The notes: a model not told the origin generated them from the sequence alone. A stretch of 64,000 bases of DNA from Pseudomonas sp. B21-015 (GCF_024749285.1 NZ_CP087196.1:4340001-4404000); one strand, 5' to 3'. Positions 18,624-28,519 are shown, numbered from the stretch's first letter. Program-made: numbers and translations.

Positions 18624-18863
18624 GTGGCCACTACCTCTGACTCTCCTGACACCTATGAACGCCTGGGTATGCGCGTTCAGAAAATCATCAATTCCCCCAC
18701 CGCCCAGAAAGCCAAAGCAGCGCTGATCTTCCGTCTTCCGGACGAACCCGTGGATGAGTGGGAACGCCTGCTCGAAGAAATCGACGAGAACGACAACGTC
18801 ACCCTCGCCCATCGCGACGATGGCGGTGTGCAGATTTTCTGGGTAGTGCCGAAGGAAGATTGA
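18624..18863 (+). CDS. Small conserved protein, probably SOS-controlled
   Basis: 79 residues from GTG (ATAAGG about 9 nt upstream), starting MATTSDSPDTYERLGMRVQK. The ATG at 18573 lies within the operator and is rejected. Acidic C-terminal part (WERLLEEIDENDNVTLAHRDDGG). No family recognised. A LexA box precedes it, and endonuclease I follows after 4 bases, so both are probably one SOS-induced transcript. Confidence 0.8.
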   Translation: MATTSDSPDTYERLGMRVQKIINSPTAQKAKAALIFRLPDEPVDEWERLLEEIDENDNVTLAHRDDGGVQIFWVVPKED

Positions 18864-18867
18864 GTCG

Positions 18868-19557
18868 ATGAGTGTCCGCTGGTCTGCTTTACTGTTTTTG
18901 CTCATCACCCTCGGCGCCCAGGCTGGCGCCCCACGTACCTTCGACGAAGCCAAGAAAGTCGCCTGGAAGCTGTACGCTCCGCAATCCACCGAGTTTTATT
19001 GCGGCTGCAAATACACCGGCAACCGTGTGAATCTCGCCGCATGTGGTTATGTGCCACGCAAAAACGCCAAGCGCGCCTCGCGCATCGAGTGGGAGCACAT
19101 TGTCCCGGCCTGGCAGATCGGCCATCAACGCGAGTGCTGGCAACAAGGCGGTCGCAAGAACTGCACGCGCTACGACCCGACCTATCAAAAAGCCGAGGCC
19201 GACCTGCACAATCTGGTGCCAAGCATCGGCGAGGTGAATGGCGATCGCAGCAATTTCAGTTTCGGCTGGCTGCCCGTTCAATCGGGCCAGTACGGCTCGT
19301 GCCTGACTCAAGTAGACTTCAAGGCGAAGAAGGTCATGCCCCGCCCTTCCATTCGCGGCATGATCGCCCGGACGTATTTCTACATGAGTAAGCAGTACGG
19401 CTTGCGCCTTTCGAAACAGGATCGCCAATTATACGAAGCCTGGGACAAGACCTACCCGGTTCAGGCCTGGGAACGTCAGCGCAACCAGAGCGTGGCGTGC
19501 GTGATGGGTCGCGGCAACGAGTTTGTCGGCCCCGTCGACATGAAGGCTTGCGGCTAA
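18868..19557 (+). CDS. endA: Endonuclease I (exported DNase)
   Basis: 229 residues; signal peptide to about residue 20 (QAGA). A periplasmic or secreted non-specific DNase of the EndA/Vvn/Dns family. The metal-finger active site is seen in RIEWEHIVPAWQIG (catalytic His about residue 78) and in the downstream DLHNLVPSIGEVNGDRSNF with the Asn metal ligand; cysteines (YCGCKYTG, CG) likely form disulphides. It follows the LexA-boxed gene by 4 bases. Confidence 0.95.
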   Translation: MSVRWSALLFLLITLGAQAGAPRTFDEAKKVAWKLYAPQSTEFYCGCKYTGNRVNLAACGYVPRKNAKRASRIEWEHIVPAWQIGHQRECWQQGGRKNCTRYDPTYQKAEADLHNLVPSIGEVNGDRSNFSFGWLPVQSGQYGSCLTQVDFKAKKVMPRPSIRGMIARTYFYMSKQYGLRLSKQDRQLYEAWDKTYPVQAWERQRNQSVACVMGRGNEFVGPVDMKACG

Positions 19558-19610
19558 CCGGCGACTAAAACAGGCCTGATGCCTGATGCCAGTCAGTTAA
19601 GCACAACCCA

Positions 19611-19700
19611 TGCGGGAGCGGGCTTGCTCGCGAAGAGGCCAGCCCCTTCAAAATTGATGCCGACTGATACTCCGCCTTCGCGAGCAAGCCCGCTCCCACA
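19611..19700. repeat. REP doublet (REPIN-like)
   Basis: TGCGGGAGCGGGCTTGCTCG at 19611-19630 and its inverted copy ending at 19700 flank a 40-base spacer. Each arm is itself palindromic. It lies downstream of endA in a convergent intergenic region. Confidence 0.9.
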
Positions 19701-19772
19701 CGTTTCGCGCCCTGATTATCCTGATGCCAGGACGTTCTCCCGGCAGATTGCGCCCTCGCCGAACGCACAAAC

Positions 19773-19804
19773 AAAAACGCCCCGACCGAAGTCGGGGCGT
19801 TTTC
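19773..19804. terminator. Bidirectional terminator between endA and gap
   Basis: AACGCCCCGAC pairs with GTCGGGGCGTT around CGAA, with A-run on the left and T-run on the right. It can stop transcripts of both endA and the convergent gap gene. Confidence 0.88.
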
Positions 19805-19819
19805 ATGTGCGGCTAAGGC

Positions 19820-21268
19820 TTAGCGCGGGAACGCTGGCGGGTTTACACCGGCCATGTCTTCCATCACGCGAACGACCTGGCAGCTGTAACCGAACTCGTT
19901 GTCGTACCAGACGTACAGAACAACGCGGTTGTCCTGAACGATAGTCGCTTCAGCGTCCACAACGCCTGCGTGGCGCGAGCCAACGAAGTCGGTGGAAACC
20001 ACTTCCTGCGAATTGACGTAGTCGATTTGCTTGTGCAGATCGGAGTGCAGCGCCATGTAGCGCAGGTACTCGTTCATCTCTTCACGGGTAGCGGCTTTCT
20101 CAAGGTTCAGGTTGAGAATGGCCATCGACACGTTCGGCGTCGGAACACGGATCGCGTTACCGGTCAGCTTGCCGGCCAGCTCAGGCAGCGCCTTGGCGGC
20201 AGCGGTGGCAGCACCAGTCTCGGTGATGACCATGTTCAGCGCGGCGCTACGGCCACGACGATCGCCTTTGTGGAAGTTGTCGATCAGGTTCTGGTCGTTG
20301 GTGTACGAGTGAACGGTTTCGACGTGACCGTTGATGATGCCGAACTTGTCATTCACAGCCTTCAGCACCGGCACGATGGCGTTGGTGGTGCAGGAAGCGG
20401 CGGACACGATCTTGTCGTCAGCGGTGATTTCACCGTGGTTGATGCCGTGAACGATGTTCTTCAGCTTGCCTTTGCCAGGCGCGGTCAGAACAACGCGGTC
20501 GATACCCGGGCAGGCCAGGTGCTGGCCCAAGCCCTCGGCGTCACGCCATACACCGGTGTTGTCCACCAGCAGCGCATTTTTGATGCCGTACTGGGTGTAG
20601 TCCACTTCAGTCGGGTTCTTCGCGTAGATAACCTGGATCAGGTTGCCGTTGGCGGTGATGGTGTTGTTGGCTTCATCAATGGTGATGGTGCCATTGAACG
20701 AACCGTGCACCGAGTCGCGACGCAGCAGGCTGGCACGCTTGACCAGATCGTTCTCGGCGCCCTTGCGGACAACGATGGCGCGCAGACGCAGGCCGTCGCC
20801 ACCACCGGTTTTCTCGATCAGGATGCGCGCCAGCAGACGGCCGATACGACCGAAGCCATACAGGACAACGTCGGTGCCGGTACGACCGGAACCATTCTGC
20901 TTGCCGACCACATCGGCCAGTTCGTCACGGACGAACGCTTCGGCGGTACGGCCATTGCCTTCGGCCTTGAACTTGACGGCCAACTTGCCCAGGTCTACCG
21001 AAGCAGCGCCGAGCTTGAGCTCGCTCATTGCCTTGAGCAGAGGGAATGTTTCGTGGACGGACAATTCGCTGTCATCGGACTGGCGATGGCGAGCAAAGCG
21101 GTGAGCTTTGAGGATCGCGATGACAGACTGGTTGATCAGACTGCGGCCATAGATCGAGCTCACCACGTTGTTATTGCGGTAGAGCTGACCGATAAGCGGA
21201 ATCATCGCTTCTGCGAGTGCTTCACGGTCGATCCATTCACCAAGACACTGGTCGGGCTTCTGAGTCAC
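19820..21268 (-). CDS. Glyceraldehyde-3-phosphate dehydrogenase, long form
   Basis: 482 residues from GTG (21266-21268) preceded by GGAAGG; the frame continues upstream but nothing supports a longer start. Catalytic Cys in SAASCTTNAIVPVLK and the NAD-binding GFGRIGRLLARIL are present. It is about 140 residues longer than ordinary GAPDH because of an N-terminal helical extension (CLGEWIDREALAEAMIPLIG onward). This long type exists in Pseudomonas beside a classical gap gene and is thought to serve gluconeogenesis; that role is from memory, not from this sequence. Confidence 0.93.
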   Translation of the reverse strand: MTQKPDQCLGEWIDREALAEAMIPLIGQLYRNNNVVSSIYGRSLINQSVIAILKAHRFARHRQSDDSELSVHETFPLLKAMSELKLGAASVDLGKLAVKFKAEGNGRTAEAFVRDELADVVGKQNGSGRTGTDVVLYGFGRIGRLLARILIEKTGGGDGLRLRAIVVRKGAENDLVKRASLLRRDSVHGSFNGTITIDEANNTITANGNLIQVIYAKNPTEVDYTQYGIKNALLVDNTGVWRDAEGLGQHLACPGIDRVVLTAPGKGKLKNIVHGINHGEITADDKIVSAASCTTNAIVPVLKAVNDKFGIINGHVETVHSYTNDQNLIDNFHKGDRRGRSAALNMVITETGAATAAAKALPELAGKLTGNAIRVPTPNVSMAILNLNLEKAATREEMNEYLRYMALHSDLHKQIDYVNSQEVVSTDFVGSRHAGVVDAEATIVQDNRVVLYVWYDNEFGYSCQVVRVMEDMAGVNPPAFPR

Positions 21269-21637
21269 GGGAACCTTCCACATGTAGGGGCAGAAAAAAG
21301 GGGCTACATTATGCCGCCGAGTCCCTCCCGTAGCAATGCGCGCCTGTCGAACGGGCGGTAACAAAATCCCGTTCAAAAAAATCACGCCCTGCGCCAGCCC
21401 AGTAAAACCGGGGCTTTCAGCCTTGTCAAATTTTCGACGACAGCGCCGCCGTGTCCGTAACCCTCCGTAACACTGAGCGGTTTCGGCACTACATTTTCAC
21501 TATTAAAGCGCCAGTTTTTGTCATTACCACTACATTTTGCCCAACCTGTGTATATAGACACAGTCTGCAACTGACAGCCGGCACTCGAGACCGTTACAAT
21601 TGCCGACTTTGTCGCAACGCTTGGAGCTCAACCTTCC
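21269..21637. other. Divergent intergenic region between gap and mfd
   Basis: 369 bases without a gene. An AT-rich central part (about 21480-21570) should hold both promoters. Palindrome-like GTGTATATAGACAC is seen near 21548-21561. No terminator or REP element. Confidence 0.45.
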
Positions 21638-24600
21638 GTGCCCGTTCTGCGTCTACCGCTTCTCCCTGCCGCGGCAGGTAAACAGCACTGGGGCAACCTG
21701 CCCGGTGCCGCCCTGAGCCTGGCCATTGCCGAGGCCGCCAGCGCTGCCAAGCGCTTTACCCTGCTACTGACCGCCGACAGCCAGAGTGCCGAACGGCTGG
21801 AACAGGAGCTGAGTTTCTTCGCCCCGGATTTGCCTGTACTGCATTTCCCCGACTGGGAAACCCTGCCCTACGACCTGTTCTCGCCACACCAGGACATCAT
21901 CTCGCAGCGCATCTCCAGCCTGTATCGGCTACCCGAGCTGGCACATGGCGTTCTGGTCGTGCCGATCACCACGGCCCTGCACCGCCTGGCGCCGACCAAA
22001 TTCCTGCTGGGCAGCAGCCTGGTGCTGGACGTCGGCCAGAAGCTCGATGTCGAGCAAATGCGCAGCCGGCTTGAGGCCAGCGGCTATCGCTACGTCGATA
22101 CCGTATACGAGCACGGCGAGTTCACTGTGCGCGGCTCACTGATCGATCTGTTCCCGATGGGCAGCAAACTGCCCTTCCGCATCGATCTGTTCGACGACGA
22201 AATCGAAACCCTGCGCACCTTCGATCCGGAAAACCAGCGTTCCATCGACAAGGTGGACACCGTTCGCCTGCTGCCGGCGCGGGAGTTCCCGCTGCAAAAG
22301 GACGCGGTCACCCGTTTCAAGGCGCGCTTTCGCGAGCGTTTCGATGTCGACTTCCGTCGCTGCCCGATCTTTCAGGATTTGAGCAGCGGGATTACACCGG
22401 CGGGTATCGAGTACTACTTGCCGCTGTTCTTCGACGAAACCTCTACGCTGTTCGACTATCTGCCCCAGGACACACAAGTGTTCTCTTTGCCGGGCATCGA
22501 ACAGGCGGCAGAGAATTTCTGGAACGATGTGCGCAATCGTTACGAAGAGCGCCGTGTCGACCCATCTCGTCCTTTATTGCCACCGGCCGAGCTGTTCCTG
22601 CCCGTGGAAGATTGCTTTGCCCGCCTGAAGAACTGGCCGCGTGTGGTTGCCAGTCAACAGGATGTGGAAACCGGTGTCGGTCGCGAGCGCTTCCCGGCTC
22701 AGCCGCTGCCGAACCTGGCCATTGAAGCCAAGGCCACTCAGCCGTTGGCGGCGCTGGCCGGTTTCCTCGACGAATTCCCTGGCCGCGTGCTGTTTACCGC
22801 CGAATCCGCGGGCCGTCGTGAAGTGCTGCTGGAGTTGCTGGAACGCTTGAAGCTGCGACCGAAAACCGTCGACAGCTGGCCGGACTTTGTCGCCAGCAAG
22901 GAGCGCCTGGCGATCACCATCGCGCCGCTCGACGAAGGCTTGGTGCTGGACGATCCAGCCCTGGCGCTGGTCGCTGAAAGCCCATTGTTCGGTCAACGCG
23001 TGATGCAGCGCCGTCGCCGCGAAAAGCGCGCCGACGCCAACAACGATGCCGTGATCAAAAACCTCACCGAACTGCGCGAAGGCGCACCGGTGGTGCACAT
23101 CGATCACGGTGTCGGCCGTTATCTGGGGCTGACGATTCTGGAAATCGACAATCAAGCCGCCGAATTCCTGACCCTTGAATATGCCGAGAACGCCAAGCTG
23201 TACGTTCCGGTAGCCAACCTGCATTTGATCGCTCGTTATACCGGCAGCGACGATGCCCTGGCGCCGCTGCACCGCCTCGGTTCCGAGACCTGGCAGAAAG
23301 CCAAGCGCAAAGCCGCCGAACAAGTGCGCGACGTGGCCGCCGAGTTGCTCGACATCTATGCCCGCCGCGCCGCTCGCGAGGGTTATGCCTTCGCCGACCC
23401 GAAAGCCGATTACGCGACCTTCAGCGCCGGTTTCCCGTTCGAAGAAACCCCGGACCAGCAAACCACCATCGAAGCGGTGCGCGCCGACATGCTCGCGCCG
23501 AAACCGATGGATCGCCTGGTCTGCGGCGACGTCGGCTTCGGCAAGACCGAAGTGGCGATGCGCGCGGCGTTCATTGCGGTGCATGGCGGTCGTCAGGTGG
23601 CGATTCTGGTGCCGACCACCCTGCTCGCCCAGCAACACTACAACAGCTTCCGCGACCGCTTCGCCGACTGGCCGGTGAGCGTGGAGGTGATGAGCCGCTT
23701 CAAGTCGACCAAGGAAGTGAACGCCGCGGTCGCGGACCTGGCCGAAGGCAAGATCGACATCGTCATTGGCACACACAAGCTGCTGCAAGATGACGTCAAA
23801 ATCAAAAATCTCGGGCTGGTGATCATCGACGAAGAACACCGTTTCGGTGTCCGTCAGAAAGAGCAGCTCAAGGCGCTGCGCAGTGAAGTCGACATCCTGA
23901 CGCTGACCGCCACGCCGATTCCGCGCACGCTGAACATGGCGGTGTCGGGCATGCGTGACCTGTCGATCATCGCCACGCCACCGGCCCGTCGTCTGTCGGT
24001 GCGCACCTTCGTCATGGAGCAGAACAAGAGCACGGTCAAAGAGGCCCTGCTGCGTGAGTTGCTGCGTGGCGGCCAGGTCTACTACCTGCACAACGACGTG
24101 AAGACCATCGAGAAATGCGCCGCCGACCTCGCCGAACTGGTGCCGGAAGCGCGGATCGGCATCGGCCACGGACAGATGCGCGAGCGCGAACTCGAACAGG
24201 TGATGAGTGACTTCTACCACAAGCGCTTCAACGTACTGATTGCCTCGACCATCATCGAGACCGGCATCGACGTGCCGAGCGCCAACACCATCATCATCGA
24301 ACGCGCCGACAAGTTCGGCCTGGCCCAGTTGCACCAGTTGCGTGGTCGGGTCGGTCGCAGCCACCACCAGGCGTATGCTTACCTGCTGACACCGCCGCGC
24401 CAACAGATCACTCCCGACGCGGAAAAGCGTCTGGAAGCGATCGCCAATACCCAGGACCTCGGCGCGGGCTTCGTGCTCGCCACCAACGACCTGGAAATCC
24501 GTGGCGCCGGCGAACTGCTGGGCGATGGGCAGAGCGGGCAGATCCAGGCCGTGGGCTTCACGCTGTACATGGAAATGCTCGAGCGTGCAGTGAAGTCGAT

Positions 24601-25087
24601 CCGCAAGGGCGAACAGCCGAACCTCGATCAACCGCTGGGTGGCGGCCCGGAAGTCAATCTGCGTGTGCCGGCGTTGATCCCAGAAGACTACCTGCCGGAC
24701 GTTCATGCGCGCCTGATTCTCTACAAACGCATTGCCTCGGCCACCGATGAGGAGGGCCTCAAGGACCTGCAAGTGGAGATGATCGATCGTTTCGGCCTGC
24801 TGCCGGAGCCGACCAAGAACCTGGTGCGGATCACGGCGCTGAAATTGCAGGCCGAACAGCTGGGCATCAAGAAAGTCGACGGCGGCCCGCAAGGCGGCCG
24901 TATCGAGTTCGCGGCACAGACCCCGGTCGATCCGCTGACACTGATCAAGCTGATCCAGAGCCAGCCCAAACGCTACAAATTCGAAGGCGCCACGATGTTT
25001 AAATTCCAAGTGCCGATGGAACGCCCGGAAGAACGCTTTAATACTGTAGAGGCGCTATTCGAGCGCCTCATTCCGACCACTGCTTGA
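21638..25087 (+). CDS. mfd: Transcription-repair coupling factor
   Basis: 1149 residues from GTG with GGAG upstream. Mfd releases RNA polymerase stalled at lesions and recruits UvrA. Order: UvrB-like N-terminal modules (LPVLHFPDWETLPYD..., residues about 1-350), RNA-polymerase interaction domain (VVHIDHGVGRYLGL, about 485-560), SF2 helicase with Walker A GDVGFGKTEVAMR (about 630) and DEEH box IIDEEHRFGV, RecG-like translocase motif (GRVGRSHHQAYAYLL), and C-terminal TRCF domain. Complete. Followed by csiV after 10 bases. Confidence 0.98.
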   Translation: MPVLRLPLLPAAAGKQHWGNLPGAALSLAIAEAASAAKRFTLLLTADSQSAERLEQELSFFAPDLPVLHFPDWETLPYDLFSPHQDIISQRISSLYRLPELAHGVLVVPITTALHRLAPTKFLLGSSLVLDVGQKLDVEQMRSRLEASGYRYVDTVYEHGEFTVRGSLIDLFPMGSKLPFRIDLFDDEIETLRTFDPENQRSIDKVDTVRLLPAREFPLQKDAVTRFKARFRERFDVDFRRCPIFQDLSSGITPAGIEYYLPLFFDETSTLFDYLPQDTQVFSLPGIEQAAENFWNDVRNRYEERRVDPSRPLLPPAELFLPVEDCFARLKNWPRVVASQQDVETGVGRERFPAQPLPNLAIEAKATQPLAALAGFLDEFPGRVLFTAESAGRREVLLELLERLKLRPKTVDSWPDFVASKERLAITIAPLDEGLVLDDPALALVAESPLFGQRVMQRRRREKRADANNDAVIKNLTELREGAPVVHIDHGVGRYLGLTILEIDNQAAEFLTLEYAENAKLYVPVANLHLIARYTGSDDALAPLHRLGSETWQKAKRKAAEQVRDVAAELLDIYARRAAREGYAFADPKADYATFSAGFPFEETPDQQTTIEAVRADMLAPKPMDRLVCGDVGFGKTEVAMRAAFIAVHGGRQVAILVPTTLLAQQHYNSFRDRFADWPVSVEVMSRFKSTKEVNAAVADLAEGKIDIVIGTHKLLQDDVKIKNLGLVIIDEEHRFGVRQKEQLKALRSEVDILTLTATPIPRTLNMAVSGMRDLSIIATPPARRLSVRTFVMEQNKSTVKEALLRELLRGGQVYYLHNDVKTIEKCAADLAELVPEARIGIGHGQMRERELEQVMSDFYHKRFNVLIASTIIETGIDVPSANTIIIERADKFGLAQLHQLRGRVGRSHHQAYAYLLTPPRQQITPDAEKRLEAIANTQDLGAGFVLATNDLEIRGAGELLGDGQSGQIQAVGFTLYMEMLERAVKSIRKGEQPNLDQPLGGGPEVNLRVPALIPEDYLPDVHARLILYKRIASATDEEGLKDLQVEMIDRFGLLPEPTKNLVRITALKLQAEQLGIKKVDGGPQGGRIEFAAQTPVDPLTLIKLIQSQPKRYKFEGATMFKFQVPMERPEERFNTVEALFERLIPTTA

Positions 25088-25097
25088 AGGACGCCGC

Positions 25098-25676
25098 ATG
25101 CGCCTGTTTCGCTCACTGACCTTGTTGATGACGCTGTTAATGTCGTTGCTCGCCTCGACGGCGTTTGCCGATGATCTGTATCAGGTTGAAATGATTCTGG
25201 TGCGGCAAAACGCCGTGCCCGCCATCGTCAGCCGCGCCGCGCCGGAAGACTGGGCTGCCGGCGCCCAACGCATCAGCCCCGACAGCTTTCGCACGCCGAG
25301 CCTGAATACCGAAGTGGAAAAGCTCACCGCCAGCAACGAATACACAGTGTTGCTGCACAAGGCCTGGCAACAGAACCTGGGTGAAGAAGCCAGCAAAGTG
25401 GCGATCAGCGAAGGCAAGGAACAGTTTGGCCAGTTCCCGATCGAGGGCACGTTGAACCTGAAACTGGGGCGTTTCACCGACGTCGACGCCGACTTCTGGG
25501 TCAATCAGATTGACGCCAACGGCATGGTCACCGCCAGCGAACGCCTGAAACAGGAAAGCCACACCAAGAACGGCCATCTGAACTTCCTCGACAACGGTCA
25601 CCTGGGCCTGCTGATCAAGATCACCTCACTGACCGCTCCTGCGCCTCGGCCAGCCCCCGATGTAATTCCGGACTGA
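25098..25676 (+). CDS. csiV: CsiV-family periplasmic protein
   Basis: 192 residues with a signal peptide to about residue 24 (STAFA). The mature part starts DDLYQVEMILVRQ, the usual CsiV opening (Y.VE.IVF), and continues with conserved EGTLNLKLGRF and LNFLDNGHLGLLIKIT. In Vibrio CsiV helps assemble peptidoglycan with LpoA/PBP1A; in Pseudomonas it sits after mfd. Assignment by pattern and position; the activity here is inferred. Confidence 0.8.
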   Translation: MRLFRSLTLLMTLLMSLLASTAFADDLYQVEMILVRQNAVPAIVSRAAPEDWAAGAQRISPDSFRTPSLNTEVEKLTASNEYTVLLHKAWQQNLGEEASKVAISEGKEQFGQFPIEGTLNLKLGRFTDVDADFWVNQIDANGMVTASERLKQESHTKNGHLNFLDNGHLGLLIKITSLTAPAPRPAPDVIPD

Positions 25677-25687
25677 TTGAAGCCCTT

Positions 25688-28381
25688 ATGTCCTCCGCGA
25701 CCCTGAGCAAACCCCTGGCAACATCCTGGGTCAGCCGATTCAAGGAACAGAGCCTGGAGCGCGGCCGCCGCTACGCGCTGGAAAACCGCGTCAGGATCGT
25801 CGAAGTTGGCGACGCCACCATCACCGCCAGTTGCGAAGGCTCTGGCGGTAACGTTTACCGTCAGACCATTCGCCTGCGCGAGTCGGCCAAAGGCACCTTG
25901 CTGATGATCGACGCCACGTGCACCTGCCCGGTTCACAGCAACTGCAAACATTGCGCCGCGGTGTTGCTGCAAGTGCAGGAAACCCTCGCATACCCGGCCG
26001 CGGCAAAAGACGCCGAACTGCTGGAAAAACTTCAGGCCGTACTGGAAAACCGTAGCCCCAAGGCGCCGCCGCAAGTCTTGGTGGACAACGTGCAACCGGT
26101 GCCGCGCCTGTGGCTGGCGAGCATCGAGTTCAGCGCCTTCGAACCGCGTAACGGCAAGATGCAGCGTTATATCCAGCATCGTGCGGCGCTGTCCTTCAGT
26201 TACCTGGATGAATACGTCAGCGGACAGAAGAACGCCGACATCCTGATCCGCCAGGAGACGCAGACGTTGCGGATAAAACGTCACCCGGAAGTCGAACAGA
26301 CCTACAGGGAACAGCTGCGAATTCTCGGTTTCAAGGTCGCCACCCGACAAAGCAAGGCTTTGCCGGAAAGTGCCGGCGAACTCTACGAGATGGTCAACGA
26401 CAGCGCCTGGCTGACCTTCACCCTCAATGAGCTGCCGAAGTTGCGCACCCAAGGCTGGGAGTTGCAGATCGACGAGGACTTCGGCTTCGACCTGACCGCC
26501 GTGGACGATTGGTACGCCACCGTCGAGCAGGCACCGGAGCGAGACTGGTTCGACCTGGAACTGGGGATCATCGTTAACGGCGAACGCCTGAGCCTGCTGC
26601 CGATCCTGTTGAACCTGATGCGCTCCCACACCGAGATCCTCAACCCGGAACGGCTCGCCCGACGTCGCGACGACGAACTGATTCTGGTGAACATCCCGCA
26701 ACGCCGCAGCACCGACCAGGGCCCCTTGCAGGTCGCCCTGCCCTTCGGCCGCCTGAAACCGGTGCTGGCCACCCTCGGCGAGTTTTATCTGCAAGAACCC
26801 GGCGAAACCACGCTGCGCCTGAGCAAGGCCGACGCCACGCGACTGAACCCGCTGGAAGGCCTGCCGCTGCTCTGGGAAGGTGGCGAGCAGATCCGCACCT
26901 TTGCCCAGCGCCTGCGCGATATCAAGGACCACACCGCCGCCGCGCCCGAAGGCTTGAATGCCACCTTGCGCCCGTATCAGCTGGAAGGCCTGAGCTGGAT
27001 GCAGTCGTTGCGACAACTGGAAGTCGGCGGGATTCTCGCGGACGACATGGGCCTGGGCAAAACCCTACAGACCCTCGCGCACGTTCTCAGCGAGAAAAAT
27101 GCCGGGCGCCTCGATCGGCCGTGCATGGTGGTCATGCCCACCAGCCTGATTCCCAACTGGCTCGACGAAGCGGCGCATTTCACGCCGCAGCTCAAAGTGC
27201 TGGCGCTGTACGGTGTCAGCCGCAAAAAGCATTTCGACAATCTGGCCGATTACGACCTGATCCTGACCACCTATGCGCTGCTGCCCAAGGACGTCGAACG
27301 CCTGGCCGCGCAGCCGTTACACGTGCTAGTGCTGGATGAGGCTCAGTACATCAAAAACCCCAACAGCAAGGCCGCCCATGCGGCCCGTGAGCTGAATGCT
27401 CGCCAGCGGCTGTGCCTGAGTGGCACACCACTGGAAAACCACTTGGGCGAGCTGTGGTCACTGTTCCACTTCCTGCTGCCGGGATGGCTCGGTGACGTGA
27501 AAAGCTTCAACCGCGATTACCGCGTTCCGATTGAAAAACGCGCAAGCGAAGTAAGACTTCAACACCTGAACGGTCGGATCAAACCGTTCCTGCTGCGCCG
27601 GACCAAGGAACAGGTGGCCACCGAACTGCCGCCGAAAACCGAGATCATCCATTGGGTCGAGCTCAACGAAGCCCAGCGCGACGTATACGAAACCATGCGC
27701 CTGGCCATGGACAAGAAAGTCCGCGACGAAATCACCCGCAAGGGCGTGGCGCGCAGCCAGATCATCATCCTTGAGGCGCTGCTGAAACTGCGTCAGGTGT
27801 GTTGTGATTTGCGCCTGGTCAACGATGCCGCCCTGCCCGCTCGCGGCAGCACCTCCGGCAAACTCGACAGCCTGATGGAAATGCTTGAAGAGTTGTTCGA
27901 GGAAGGTCGGCGGATTCTGCTGTTCTCGCAGTTCACTTCAATGCTGTCGCTGATCGAGGACGAACTGAACAATCGCGGCGTGGCGTATGCGATCCTGACC
28001 GGGCAGACCCGCGACCGGCGCACGCCGGTGAAGGAGTTCCAGAGCGGCAAGCGTCAGATCTTTCTGATCAGCTTGAAGGCTGGCGGTGTAGGCCTGAACC
28101 TGACCGAAGCCGATACCGTGATTCACTACGACCCCTGGTGGAACCCGGCGACGGAAAATCAGGCGACGGATCGCGCGTATCGCATTGGCCAGGAGAAACC
28201 GGTGTTCGTCTACAAGATGATTGCCAGGGGCACGGTTGAGGAGAAGATTCAGCATCTGCAGAAGGAAAAGTCCGATCTGGCCGCAGGCGTGCTGGATGGG
28301 CGCAAGACCGGGGACTGGAAGTTGCAGAGTGATGATATCGAGGCGTTGTTTGCGCCGTTGCCGGAAAAAATCGACAAGTAG
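25688..28381 (+). CDS. SWIM-finger SNF2/RapA-type helicase
   Basis: 897 residues. The N-terminal SWIM zinc finger CTCPVHSNCKHCAAVLL (about residues 78-94; CxCx6CxH) is followed by a middle beta-rich region and a SNF2 ATPase: Walker A DDMGLGKTLQTLAH (about 455), DEAQ box LVLDEAQYIKN, motif III SGTPLENHLGELWSLFHF, and helicase C motifs ILLFSQFTSML and ATDRAYRIGQEKPVFVYK. A nucleic-acid remodelling ATPase is expected; the substrate is unknown. It follows csiV by 11 bases. Complete; no frameshift. Confidence 0.94.
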   Translation: MSSATLSKPLATSWVSRFKEQSLERGRRYALENRVRIVEVGDATITASCEGSGGNVYRQTIRLRESAKGTLLMIDATCTCPVHSNCKHCAAVLLQVQETLAYPAAAKDAELLEKLQAVLENRSPKAPPQVLVDNVQPVPRLWLASIEFSAFEPRNGKMQRYIQHRAALSFSYLDEYVSGQKNADILIRQETQTLRIKRHPEVEQTYREQLRILGFKVATRQSKALPESAGELYEMVNDSAWLTFTLNELPKLRTQGWELQIDEDFGFDLTAVDDWYATVEQAPERDWFDLELGIIVNGERLSLLPILLNLMRSHTEILNPERLARRRDDELILVNIPQRRSTDQGPLQVALPFGRLKPVLATLGEFYLQEPGETTLRLSKADATRLNPLEGLPLLWEGGEQIRTFAQRLRDIKDHTAAAPEGLNATLRPYQLEGLSWMQSLRQLEVGGILADDMGLGKTLQTLAHVLSEKNAGRLDRPCMVVMPTSLIPNWLDEAAHFTPQLKVLALYGVSRKKHFDNLADYDLILTTYALLPKDVERLAAQPLHVLVLDEAQYIKNPNSKAAHAARELNARQRLCLSGTPLENHLGELWSLFHFLLPGWLGDVKSFNRDYRVPIEKRASEVRLQHLNGRIKPFLLRRTKEQVATELPPKTEIIHWVELNEAQRDVYETMRLAMDKKVRDEITRKGVARSQIIILEALLKLRQVCCDLRLVNDAALPARGSTSGKLDSLMEMLEELFEEGRRILLFSQFTSMLSLIEDELNNRGVAYAILTGQTRDRRTPVKEFQSGKRQIFLISLKAGGVGLNLTEADTVIHYDPWWNPATENQATDRAYRIGQEKPVFVYKMIARGTVEEKIQHLQKEKSDLAAGVLDGRKTGDWKLQSDDIEALFAPLPEKIDK

Positions 28382-28398
28382 CGGCGATTATAGAATCG

Positions 28399-28498
28399 CC
28401 ATCGCGAGCAGGCTCGCTCCCACATTGGATCTGTGTTTGCCCACCATAATGGAGACAACACAAAATTAATGAGGGAGCGAGCCTGCTCGCGATGGGGG
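28399..28498. repeat. REP doublet
   Basis: CCATCGCGAGCAGGCTCGCT at 28399 onward and the inverted AGCGAGCCTGCTCGCGATGG ending near 28495, with about 48 bases between. Between convergent genes (helicase and methylthioinosine phosphorylase). Confidence 0.9.
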
Positions 28499-28519
28499 TC
28501 GACTCGATGTAACGACTGA

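Noticed and set aside
22574..25009. 811-codon minus-strand frame opposite mfd
   Set aside because: Antisense shadow of a complete mfd.
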